A stretch of DNA of 64,000 nucleotides from an uncultured Pirellulaceae bacterium (GTDB lineage Bacteria > Planctomycetota > Planctomycetia > Pirellulales > Pirellulaceae): positions 62,001 through 126,000 of the forward strand of contig CALKGE010000001.1 in the NCBI GenBank assembly GCA_938084685.1, given 5' to 3'. The notes below the pieces were generated by a model, which did not search any database, was not told the origin of the DNA, and saw only the letters and a list, made by a program, of their open reading frames with translations. Made by a program: the position numbers and the translations under genes. Shown here in pieces: positions 33,976 to 42,267 of the stretch (the stretch's first letter is position 1; every line of letters starts with the position of its first letter).

Positions 33976-35778
33976 TTATTTCTTCTCCTGGCCTTTATCC
34001 AGCACCGCCATGAATGCTTTTTGAGGAATATCTACACTGCCGATACTCTTCATCCGCTTTTTACCTTCTCTCTGCTTCGCCCAAAGTTTTTTCTTACGGG
34101 AAATGTCCCCGCCATAACACTTGGCCGTAACATTCTTACGTAATGCTCGAACGGTCTCCCGAGCAATAATCTTGGAACCAATCGCTGCCTGAACTGCTAC
34201 TTCAAACATATGCCGATCGATTTCTTCTTTCAGCTTCTTGCATACTGCACGACCTCGAACCTGTGCATCAGCACGGTGACATATCACACTCAGAGCATCC
34301 ACCCGGTTACCATTGACCAGAATATCCATGCGGACCAGATCGGCTGCCTGGTATCCAATAATCTCGTAATCCATGGTTCCATAGCCGCGTGTTGAGCTCT
34401 TCAGCTTATCATGCAGATCATAAATCACCTCTGCAAGCGGCAGGTCGTAGGTGAGCATCATGCGTGTCGTAGAAATATACTCCTGAGACTGCTGCACTCC
34501 TCGTCGCTCATTACACAATTTCATGATGGCCCCGACATACTCGCCAGGAGTGATGAAGTTTACTCGTACGATTGGCTGACGAAACTCTAGAATGTCACCC
34601 GATTCAGGGACTTCCTGGGGACGATGAATCCGAAGTTCGGTACCATCTTTTTTCGTCACCTCATAGGTCACGTTCGGTGCCGTCTGAATCAGATCCACAT
34701 CAGATTCCTGTTCCAGTCGCTGCTGGACGATTTCCATGTGTAACAGCCCCAGGAAACCACAGCGAAATCCGAAACCTAGCGCTTCACTCGTCTCAGCTTC
34801 AAATTCAAAACTCGGGTCGTTAATTCTTAATCGCCCCAATGCATCACGCAGTTCCTTAAAGTCCTGGCCGTCTGATGGATAGAGTCCACAGTACACCATC
34901 CTTTTAGGTTCCTGGTAGCCAGGCAACGGTTCCACTATTGAGTTGCTCAGACAAAGCGTATCTCCGATGTGGACCATATCGAGTGATTTGATATTGCAAA
35001 TCACATACCCCACCTGTCCGGCCTGTAACTGATCACAGGGAGTTTGCTGAGGCGTAAACTGACCGATTTCAATGACGTCGTGTGTAGAACCCGCTCGAAT
35101 GAACTTGATCTTATCCCCTTTGCGAATCGTACCTTCCATCACGCGGATATAAGTAATCGCTCCTCGGAATTCGTCATAATGCGAATCAAAAACCATGGCT
35201 GCCAATTCAGCCTGAGGATCACCGGTTGGAGGAGGAACGTGTTCAATGATGGCATCGAGCAACTGCTCGATGCCAATCCCCTCTTTGGCACTGACCTTCT
35301 GAACTTCTGCTTCTCCCAGACCAAACTGCTGTTCGATCTCTTCCACAACCTCATCTACTCGAGCATAATCCAGATCGATTTTATTGATGACAGGAATGAT
35401 CGCCAGATTATGGTCAAATGCGTTGTAACCATTGGCAACCGTCTGTGCTTCCACGCCCTGGAACGCATCGACCAGTAGTAAAGCACCTTCACAGCATGTT
35501 AAGGCGCGGGAGACTTCGTACTGAAAATCGACATGCCCTGGTGTATCAATCAGATTCAATTGGTACGTTTCATTGCCACGTTTGTACTCGACGCTGACGC
35601 TCCGCGCCTTGATCGTAATTCCACGGTCACGCTCCAGCTGCATATCGTCCAGCATCTGCTCCTTCATCTCACGTTCAGAAACTGTACCGGTATACTCCAG
35701 CAAGCGATCTGCAAGGGTGCTTTTCCCATGGTCGATGTGAGCAATAATGCTAAAGTTTCTTATCTTGCGGCAATCCAT
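33976..35778 (-). CDS. lepA: Elongation factor 4 (LepA), ribosome back-translocase GTPase
   Basis: A 600-residue translational GTPase of standard length. The GTP-binding motifs are AHIDHGKSTLADRL, DTPGHVDF and NKIDLDYA; the LepA-specific C-terminal region includes YGTMDYEIIGYQAADLVRMDILVN and the very end KAFMAVLDKG. It binds ribosomes and affects elongation or initiation under ionic and cold stress. Followed directly by two signal peptidase paralogues, echoing the lepA-lepB operon of E. coli. Confidence 0.97.
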   Translation of the reverse strand: MDCRKIRNFSIIAHIDHGKSTLADRLLEYTGTVSEREMKEQMLDDMQLERDRGITIKARSVSVEYKRGNETYQLNLIDTPGHVDFQYEVSRALTCCEGALLLVDAFQGVEAQTVANGYNAFDHNLAIIPVINKIDLDYARVDEVVEEIEQQFGLGEAEVQKVSAKEGIGIEQLLDAIIEHVPPPTGDPQAELAAMVFDSHYDEFRGAITYIRVMEGTIRKGDKIKFIRAGSTHDVIEIGQFTPQQTPCDQLQAGQVGYVICNIKSLDMVHIGDTLCLSNSIVEPLPGYQEPKRMVYCGLYPSDGQDFKELRDALGRLRINDPSFEFEAETSEALGFGFRCGFLGLLHMEIVQQRLEQESDVDLIQTAPNVTYEVTKKDGTELRIHRPQEVPESGDILEFRQPIVRVNFITPGEYVGAIMKLCNERRGVQQSQEYISTTRMMLTYDLPLAEVIYDLHDKLKSSTRGYGTMDYEIIGYQAADLVRMDILVNGNRVDALSVICHRADAQVRGRAVCKKLKEEIDRHMFEVAVQAAIGSKIIARETVRALRKNVTAKCYGGDISRKKKLWAKQREGKKRMKSIGSVDIPQKAFMAVLDKGQEKK

Positions 35779-35808
35779 GTAACCGATTTGTCTCTGCTGC
35801 TTAAACTC

Positions 35809-36825
35809 TCAGGAAGTCTTGCCAAATTGCTTTCGAGCGGCACCCGCTGCTCCGATAAACCCGCATGAGCTGCCAAGTGTCGCAAAATCTATAATCGTAT
35901 CTTCAGCCAGAACTGGAAAGGTCAACTCTCTCACCATGTAACGAATAGTCTCCAAAAATATCCGCCCTATGGCTGAATTCATGCCGCCAAAGTTCATTCC
36001 GCCTCCCAGAACAACAATACCGGGATCAATCATATGCATCATCGAAACAATCCCTCGCCCCAGTATTTCACCGGTCTCTATGATCATCTCCCGTGCCAGA
36101 GCATCTCCCTGTTCCGCATGCGTAGCGATATCCACGGCACTGAACTCTCCGGCTTCGTCCAATTTCATTTTTAAAGAAGACGAATCACCTGCTTCCAACC
36201 TTTCGGTCACCCGCAGGACAACACTTGTTGCACTCACATAGGCTTCCAGATGTCCCGCCTGCCCGCAAGGGCACACTCTGGCATCTGGACTGGTATCAAT
36301 AACAATATGCCCGCATTCACTACCATGACTGTGATCACCATGCACCGGCTCATCCTGGATAATGATACCACCACCCACGCCAGTACCAAGAGTAATCATG
36401 ATCAGGCTGTCATACTCCCGTCCACGACCTACCCAGTATTCTCCAAAGGCCGCCGCATTACCGTCGTTGAGAAACATCACCGGTTTGCCTGATTCTGCTT
36501 CGAGATGACTACGGATCGGAAAGAAATCCCAGCCACTCATATTGGGCATATGAAGAGTCCTACCCTCTTTGACATTCATCGTACCGGGAGTCCCCAGTCC
36601 AATCGCCCTGATCTGCTCCCAGGTCACACCTGCCTGGGGCAACAGCGATTTTGCAAATGCCAGTATACGTGAAACACCGTCCTCAGCACCTCGCTGATGG
36701 TCCGTCGCAATCTTTCCATGCGCAAGGGGATGACCGGCATCATCTACGATCCCGATCTTAATGTTTGTCCCCCCCACATCGATCCCAAGGTAAACAGGAC
36801 TTCCCTCATTTTCTACAGATGACAT
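35809..36825 (-). CDS. ROK family sugar kinase, probably glucokinase
   Basis: A 338-residue ROK protein. The phosphate motif LGIDVGGTNIKIGIVDD is at the N-terminus, NDGNAAAFGEYWVGRG carries the catalytic aspartate, and LGTGVGGGIII follows. The zinc region GHIVIDTSPDARVCPCGQAGHLEAY keeps the histidine and two cysteines, but the third cysteine of the usual CGxxGC is a histidine; His could still bind zinc. It phosphorylates a hexose with ATP; glucose is the most common substrate but this is not certain. No DNA-binding domain, so an enzyme rather than a repressor. Thirty bases upstream of lepA on the same strand. Confidence 0.9.
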   Translation of the reverse strand: MSSVENEGSPVYLGIDVGGTNIKIGIVDDAGHPLAHGKIATDHQRGAEDGVSRILAFAKSLLPQAGVTWEQIRAIGLGTPGTMNVKEGRTLHMPNMSGWDFFPIRSHLEAESGKPVMFLNDGNAAAFGEYWVGRGREYDSLIMITLGTGVGGGIIIQDEPVHGDHSHGSECGHIVIDTSPDARVCPCGQAGHLEAYVSATSVVLRVTERLEAGDSSSLKMKLDEAGEFSAVDIATHAEQGDALAREMIIETGEILGRGIVSMMHMIDPGIVVLGGGMNFGGMNSAIGRIFLETIRYMVRELTFPVLAEDTIIDFATLGSSCGFIGAAGAARKQFGKTS

Positions 36826-36932
36826 CTGCGAAACAGACTCCTAACCAGTATCTTTCTCTGCCCTTTCATTCTAGACCAAAGCCATCATGCTGTAATTGTT
36901 GAATTTACGAATGTCAGCTGGCTTGCCGGTAT

Positions 36933-37883
36933 TCAGTTGTCCCGCTTCATGACCATCAAGCCCACGACAGTCAGAATGATTCCACCCACCATCCAGCCAC
37001 TCACCGGCTCCTGGAATATCACGGCACCGGAAATCGCTCCCAGGGACGCCTGGCTCGCATTGACCAGATTGTAGCGAGTTACGGATAGGACTTTGATCGC
37101 AGACACAAGAGCCACAAACGCCACGGCATTACACACACCGGCTAAAGTCATTTGTATCAGATTCACCCATTCCAGATTTCGTTCCACTTGCCAGGCTCCG
37201 TTGCCAGAACTCAGCATCAGCAGAAACAAGAAGCCACTGAGGCTGATGATGGTCATGATCGCCGGCTGAGATACACCACGATTGCCCACCACTTTGATGG
37301 CGGCTCCGAAGAACCCGTAATTGATGCCAGAAAGGATCACGGCACCAATGGCCAGTGCCAACAGGTAGCGGTTGCTGTCAGGGTCAATCAGCGTTTTTGT
37401 CAGCTGTGCAAAAGCCTCCTCGCCGCCACTGGACAGGACGATCACGGCCGTGATCAGAATTACCATCGACCACAACGTCCGTCGTGATGGCGTATCTTTC
37501 AGCAGGCACCAGTCAACCAGCGCTCCGGTCACAATCAGAACTCCCAAACAAATTGGCACAGCCAGACTGATACCAATCTTGTTGAGTGACCATTGAAATC
37601 CGACATTTCCCAAAAAGTGGGAAGTGATGGATACAAATATCAGAGCCAGAATCAGCACGGGCGGACAGAACCGGCGTTCCACATTCCGGTAATGCCAGAT
37701 CAACCAGGGAAATACAATCAGTATCGTCGGCACCGCTTTGATACAACTCACCCACACAGGATCGCAATCGTCGACAGCGCGCAGAAAGATATTAGCAGCC
37801 GAGTATCCTATGGAGGAAACCGCCCCCAGCATAATACCACGACGATACAAATCGTCTCCTGCAATAGTGGCCTGACCTTTCAC
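36933..37883 (-). CDS. EamA-type drug/metabolite transporter
   Basis: A 316-residue protein with ten hydrophobic helices arranged as two EamA repeats, as in DMT permeases. The first repeat begins GIMLGAVSSIGYSAANIFLRAV, and the second ends LGAISGAVIFQEPVSGWMVGGIILTVVGLMVM, the usual terminal EamA motif. A transporter of unknown metabolite. It lies 13 bases after the PncC-fusion gene on the same strand and may share its transcript. Confidence 0.88.
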   Translation of the reverse strand: MKGQATIAGDDLYRRGIMLGAVSSIGYSAANIFLRAVDDCDPVWVSCIKAVPTILIVFPWLIWHYRNVERRFCPPVLILALIFVSITSHFLGNVGFQWSLNKIGISLAVPICLGVLIVTGALVDWCLLKDTPSRRTLWSMVILITAVIVLSSGGEEAFAQLTKTLIDPDSNRYLLALAIGAVILSGINYGFFGAAIKVVGNRGVSQPAIMTIISLSGFLFLLMLSSGNGAWQVERNLEWVNLIQMTLAGVCNAVAFVALVSAIKVLSVTRYNLVNASQASLGAISGAVIFQEPVSGWMVGGIILTVVGLMVMKRDN

Positions 37884-37896
37884 TTCTGTTTCCGCT

Positions 37897-38994
37897 CTAC
37901 CGTAAATCTCGGGAAGAAAAATCCTGACGAAATTGCTCAGCCGAGACCCCTCTGCAAAGCAACTTCAGGGGTTCGGGCAACGACAGATCTTCAAGTCGAG
38001 TGAATTGAAGAGGATCGCCAGAGGACGTCGAAAACGAATCGTCCATTGTACGACCGAAAACTAGAAAGCGAACCTCTAAATCCAGCAAATCCCGAAAGAC
38101 TTCTTCCCGATCCTGATCGTCACAGTAATATCTTGATTCAGCGATCCGTACAATTGTGTCGACTCCAACCAGAAAACAAACTCCACCAACAAGCTCAACT
38201 TTTTCCCGGAATGTAGCTGCCCGGGAAATGATCAGATCACGAGTGATACAAATTGGTAACAGTCGCTCAATACATTCGACTTCCGACAATTCCGGTTTAT
38301 CAACATTCTCCACCGATAGCTCAAAATGAACTTTGTGGTTGGTCGACCGCTGCACGAATTCTGCCATTTCCAAATGACCAGCATGCACCGGATTGAAAGC
38401 TCCGGACAGCACATGACAGATATCGTCGGAACCAACGATACTATATTTCTGACGCCCGTGCCAAACCTCAGAGACAGCCAGAAAGAGCTTTTGAATACGG
38501 TGAACTATTCTCAACATCACGGTCGCAGCCAGCTGCTGACGCTCTGTTCGACTAGCCGGTAAAAGGTGCTCCTGGTGGCATGTCGTCACCACTTGACCGT
38601 CGAGTTGAACCGCAATGCCCAGGAAAACAACTCCATCCAGTCCTGCAGGAGACTCCGGCCCCAAGTGACCGGTGATCGAAACAGCCCACCGCGCTTCTGG
38701 AGTTTGAGTTAATGCTCCGGTAGCCATCTGGATTGCCACCGTTTCACTCACAGGCCCTAAACTTGCCAGATCAGTCTGACTCACTCCAAGCCATCGGTGC
38801 TTGGAAGCATTTCGGTAAGTAACGTGCGAGCCACAGAAGTATTCAGAAATCCCGGGCTGTTGACCGAGCACAGAGGCTGCTAGTCCGCTCGTACAACTCT
38901 CCGCCAGTACAAACCTGTCGCCAAGCTGCTCAGCCAATTGACGGACTTCAAAAGCCAGCTTATTCAGTTCCGATAAGTGATCGTCGTCAGACAC
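37897..38994 (-). CDS. PncC-like NMN deamidase fused to HxGH nucleotidyltransferase
   Basis: A 365-residue two-domain protein. Residues ~12-165 are the CinA C-terminal/PncC domain, with the catalytic block LAESCTSGLAAS (32-41), CGSHVTYRN and SITGHLGPESPAGLDG; this family deamidates nicotinamide mononucleotide to nicotinate mononucleotide. Residues ~190-365 begin SGAFNPVHAGHLEMAE (the HxGH motif at 204-207) and include FLVGVDTIVRIAESRYY, typical of the nicotinamide-nucleotide adenylyltransferase-like superfamily. The fusion would join two steps of NAD recycling. The second activity is inferred from motifs; other nucleotidyl transfers are possible. Eleven bases follow the secreted HEAT-like gene. 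Confidence 0.85.
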   Translation of the reverse strand: MSDDDHLSELNKLAFEVRQLAEQLGDRFVLAESCTSGLAASVLGQQPGISEYFCGSHVTYRNASKHRWLGVSQTDLASLGPVSETVAIQMATGALTQTPEARWAVSITGHLGPESPAGLDGVVFLGIAVQLDGQVVTTCHQEHLLPASRTERQQLAATVMLRIVHRIQKLFLAVSEVWHGRQKYSIVGSDDICHVLSGAFNPVHAGHLEMAEFVQRSTNHKVHFELSVENVDKPELSEVECIERLLPICITRDLIISRAATFREKVELVGGVCFLVGVDTIVRIAESRYYCDDQDREEVFRDLLDLEVRFLVFGRTMDDSFSTSSGDPLQFTRLEDLSLPEPLKLLCRGVSAEQFRQDFSSRDLR

Positions 38995-39005
38995 GCAACA
39001 GCTAC

Positions 39006-40214
39006 TTACTTAGAATCAGATGGCAAAGCTGATTTTGTATTCTCTTCCAACCACTGCTTACCGTTTTTTGTCCACCAGCTATCCCATTTTGCATGCGCTT
39101 TGTCACGATGCTCATCTTCTGTAAATCCACAGGAATAGACTTCGTAAACATAAACAGCACTGGGACGTGAAAATCTGTAGCCATACTCTTCCGGACTCTG
39201 CTTCGTCAGATGCAGCAGCATGATTAACGCCGTATCGCGCAACTGCGTTTTAATCAGTTTGCCGCCGGCCTGCGGAGTACTCCAGGTATGCACTAACCTC
39301 CTCTGTGACAGCAAAGGGAGTAAGAGTTCCACTTCGCTGGGACCCCCGAATCGACCAGCACAGATAGCTGCATACTGCTCACTTGTCGAAAAATTTTCCG
39401 CTTTGGTTAGAATTTCACGAGAAACTGTCAAACCTGACTGCTCGAAACCATAATTCAAGATCAGCATCAAACCAAGCATCTTATTGCGCGACCGTGCTGC
39501 CATCTCCGCCCACTCGCGCGTCATTCGTTTGCCGACATCCGAATCGGGTTTATCAATGATTTGTGACTTAATTGGCGAGTAATTAAGCACGTTGCAAATC
39601 GGAGATATCAGCGAATCCCGTTCAGACGAATTGATCTCCGCAGCACCTAAAATGACGGTCGCAATACTTTCGATCTGAGGGATCGTGGGGCCGTAGCTGC
39701 CGTAAGGTTGAAGTTGTTTGGTGCGTTCCTGAAGAATCTCGGCAAGCCCCTGTTTGGACTCTATCCTCCCCAACAGCCGGGCCTCAGCTCGAACCATTGA
39801 CGCGAAAAACTTGCGTTCGGCAGGACTCGAACCAATCCTTTCCTCGTAGAGATCCCAACCCGGCAAATCATGTTCCAACTTACCTTCCGTATCGTCAATG
39901 AAACGCTGTAACCTCAGTTCAAAATCCTTGTACAACAGGTCGATATAGATGCGTCGTACTCGGCTACGTATTTCAAGATCCGGGTTGCGTAATTCGGCTA
40001 TCAACTCGCGACGGGCTGCAAGTCCAATCCCGGTCAGTTTGGCATGTGCTCGTTCCCGAACCTGGTAGGACTGATCTCCTAATTGCCCAATTAACTTTTG
40101 ATACTCCGGATTAAACTCATCCACCTGTTGTTGCGCATCACTCACCCCGGTCGTCGAAAAGACAACCAGTGCCAGGACAAGGTTAACTGTGGAATGGAAG
40201 TTGATTCGATACAT
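39006..40214 (-). CDS. Secreted protein with N-terminal HEAT-like repeats, function unknown
   Basis: A 402-residue protein with an N-terminal signal peptide (FHSTVNLVLALVVFSTTGVSDAQ). Residues ~35-95 read as short HEAT-type helical pairs (YQKLIGQLGDQSYQVRERAHAKLTGIG; RRELIAELRNPDLEIRSRVRRI). The remainder is helical without a recognised domain. Many planctomycete secreted proteins carry such repeats, which usually bind other proteins. First gene of a minus-strand run leading to the PncC fusion. Confidence 0.8.
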   Translation of the reverse strand: MYRINFHSTVNLVLALVVFSTTGVSDAQQQVDEFNPEYQKLIGQLGDQSYQVRERAHAKLTGIGLAARRELIAELRNPDLEIRSRVRRIYIDLLYKDFELRLQRFIDDTEGKLEHDLPGWDLYEERIGSSPAERKFFASMVRAEARLLGRIESKQGLAEILQERTKQLQPYGSYGPTIPQIESIATVILGAAEINSSERDSLISPICNVLNYSPIKSQIIDKPDSDVGKRMTREWAEMAARSRNKMLGLMLILNYGFEQSGLTVSREILTKAENFSTSEQYAAICAGRFGGPSEVELLLPLLSQRRLVHTWSTPQAGGKLIKTQLRDTALIMLLHLTKQSPEEYGYRFSRPSAVYVYEVYSCGFTEDEHRDKAHAKWDSWWTKNGKQWLEENTKSALPSDSK

Positions 40215-40558
40215 CGAGATAAGTTTCTGGTCAGTAGGTCTGAGGCCGCTGAAGAATTATACCAACCCTATTATAGGTCATAAATCCTCTGGACTCAGAA
40301 TCCATGATCCTATTCCCTCCAGGGAAATTCGGTGCAAAACAGCTGTTTTTACTGTGTTTGGGAAGCTGATACTGATTTTTCCCTTTTTTTCTTCTTCACA
40401 AACCAATATTCGATCTCGCTTGGCGAATGAAGTGTTAGTCAGTAACGCTGAAATGGATTTCAGCATTTTGTAATCAGGATGTTCCCTCCAGCCGGTAAAT
40501 GAACCCGGCGAGGCATGCACAGTTTCAATCGCAGATTCTCTTGAAAGGAGACCTAACG
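40215..40558. other. Intergenic region between divergent HEAT-like and coiled-coil genes
   Basis: A 344-base gap without a supported gene. It contains a perfect dyad GCTGAAAT-GG-ATTTCAGC (40447-40464) and a weaker GCCGG-N9-CCGGC (40491-40509), both upstream of the coiled-coil gene. I could not assign a confident promoter. Confidence 0.55.
40447..40464. promoter_or_regulatory. Perfect 8-bp dyad upstream of the coiled-coil gene
   Basis: GCTGAAAT and ATTTCAGC flank two bases. It could be an operator, or the stem of a weak terminator since ATTTTG follows. Confidence 0.35.
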
Positions 40559-41371
40559 ATGAAAAAGAAAATATTGTATGTCGGAGGCGGTGCCACTGCA
40601 GTCATGCTGCTCCTTGCACTGCTATTCGGCAGCGACGCAACAAGTTATGTAACCACCTCGGTGGCTAGTGTTCGGGATTCCGTGAAAAACTCGGTACCTG
40701 TCGAATTCGAATTGGAAAGAGCTCGCCAGGAAATCTCGGACATCACACCCGAGATTCGGAAAAACATGGAAATCATCGCACGGGAGGAAGTCAAAATCGA
40801 AAAGCTCGAAGCCAACATTATTCAATTCGAAGAAAAGCTGGCTGAAGACGAGAAGTCCATCAAACGACTGAACGCAGATCTTGCTTCCGGAGTCGAGTAT
40901 GTTGTTTATCACGGAATCGAGTATTCATCGAACGACGTGAAACGAGACCTGACCAATCGTTTCGATGAATTCAAAACAGACAACGAGACTCTGGCGAATC
41001 TCAAGAAGCTTCATGTCACTCGCATGGATAACCTGAAAACCGTTCGTAACCGACTGGCATCCATGCAGGCTTCACAGCGTAAGCTGCGAGTGGAAATCGA
41101 AAGTCTTGCTGCTCGTAACAAGATGATCGAAGTTACCAAGTCTGCCAGCGAGTTTGAGATCGACGACAGTCAATTGGCCAAGGCGAATGCCCTGCTCGAA
41201 AATCTGGACTCACGTCTGAGTACAGAGGAAAAGTTGTCTCATGTCTCAAATCAGTCTCTGGACCGTATCCCCGTGGAAACGGAAGCGACTGCCGACATCC
41301 TTGACGAAGTTACCAGTTATTTTGAGTCTACGAAGCCTGCAACTTCGAAGACCAGGTTAGCAGGTAAATAG
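40559..41371 (+). CDS. Membrane-anchored coiled-coil protein
   Basis: Starts at ATG 40559, with AAGGAG ten bases upstream; the track start at 40499 lacks this. The 270-residue product has one N-terminal membrane helix (ILYVGGGATAVMLLLALLFGS) and then long charged heptad-rich coiled coil (residues ~55-160 and ~165-205), interrupted near 125-140 by YVVYHGIEYSSNDV. Its C-terminal ~30 residues look disordered. The cellular side of the coil is not certain from sequence. No named family recognised; the fold recalls spacer or scaffold proteins. The terminator at 41392-41421 separates it from the FHA gene, so it is probably its own transcript. Confidence 0.85.
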   Translation: MKKKILYVGGGATAVMLLLALLFGSDATSYVTTSVASVRDSVKNSVPVEFELERARQEISDITPEIRKNMEIIAREEVKIEKLEANIIQFEEKLAEDEKSIKRLNADLASGVEYVVYHGIEYSSNDVKRDLTNRFDEFKTDNETLANLKKLHVTRMDNLKTVRNRLASMQASQRKLRVEIESLAARNKMIEVTKSASEFEIDDSQLAKANALLENLDSRLSTEEKLSHVSNQSLDRIPVETEATADILDEVTSYFESTKPATSKTRLAGK

Positions 41372-41391
41372 AAGCTCCGATGCCGGGAATC

Positions 41392-41421
41392 GGGGTTCAC
41401 GCTCAGGCGTGGACCCCTTTT
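41392..41421 (+). terminator. Rho-independent terminator of the coiled-coil gene
   Basis: GGGGTTCACGC pairs with GCGTGGACCCC (one G-T pair) around TCAG, followed by TTTT. Twenty bases after the stop. Confidence 0.85.
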
Positions 41422-41464
41422 CCTGCGCAGGCGACGAAAGCTGATAGACTAATAGGAAATACGC

Positions 41465-42184
41465 ATGATGAATACGACTGGAATACACCGGACTCGCACG
41501 AACAACTTTTCCACTCGTGTTGCGGCCACGCCGCCTGAAAACTCGTCGGTCAAACATCATTACTACTTCCGAACTAACAAGAACATTATGAAAGCCGTCT
41601 CCGAGCGTTTCTTAGTATGGATTGATGCCGTGGGTGGCTATCTCGTATGCCTCAACGATCAATTATTACTCGGACAAGCCAGACCCAACTCCCAGGTCGA
41701 TATCCCGCTTGTGGCAGACGTTTCCAGTAGGCATGCCCGTATTAAACGAGAGGGAGAGGAAGGAGACTACGTGATCGAACCACTCGCGGAAGTCACCGTT
41801 CAAAACAAGGAAATTCAATCTCCTACTCTGTTACACCATGGGGACATGATTTCGCTGGGAAGCGCTCAACTGCGATTCACCAAACCACACCCCCTCAGCT
41901 CCAGTGCTCGTCTGGATCTGCTCGGCAGCAGTCGAACCAGCCCCTTTGCAGATGCCGTCCTCCTGATGAGTGACACCCTGATTATTGGGAATAATCTGGC
42001 CAACCATGTCGTCTATCATGGGGAAAACCATCAAGTGGTTTTATACAGACAGGATGGACAACTACTCTGTCGCTCTGACCAGCAAGTCAACCTGGACGGA
42101 GTATCGGGCCAAACCAATGGCGAACTATTCTATGGATCCCAGGTTAAAAGTGACCATATTTCCTTCAGCCTCGAAGACGTGTGA
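41465..42184 (+). CDS. FHA domain protein, second FHA-like half degenerate
   Basis: Up to 239 residues; an internal ATG at 41588 (MKAVSERFLVWIDAVGG) would give 198 and still contain everything recognisable. A forkhead-associated domain runs from about residue 50 to 140, with LLLGQARPNSQVDIPLVADVSSRHARI holding the SxxH phosphothreonine-binding pattern. Residues ~165-239 repeat the outline of the fold (LIIGNNLANHVVYHGENHQVVLY) but lack the SxxH residues. It precedes a Ser/Thr kinase by 83 bases, so it likely binds that kinase or its phosphorylated targets. Confidence 0.87.
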   Translation: MMNTTGIHRTRTNNFSTRVAATPPENSSVKHHYYFRTNKNIMKAVSERFLVWIDAVGGYLVCLNDQLLLGQARPNSQVDIPLVADVSSRHARIKREGEEGDYVIEPLAEVTVQNKEIQSPTLLHHGDMISLGSAQLRFTKPHPLSSSARLDLLGSSRTSPFADAVLLMSDTLIIGNNLANHVVYHGENHQVVLYRQDGQLLCRSDQQVNLDGVSGQTNGELFYGSQVKSDHISFSLEDV

Positions 42185-42267
42185 ACTTTCCACACAGACA
42201 AGTTTTTGCATTCCATTAAGCGAGTATTTAACCTGAAAAGCAACACTCCTTTTTCCTCTTCAGAAAC

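Noticed and set aside
36000-36300. ROK gene zinc motif lacking one cysteine as an inactivated kinase
   Set aside because: The replacement is histidine, which can bind zinc, and the rest of the active site is intact.
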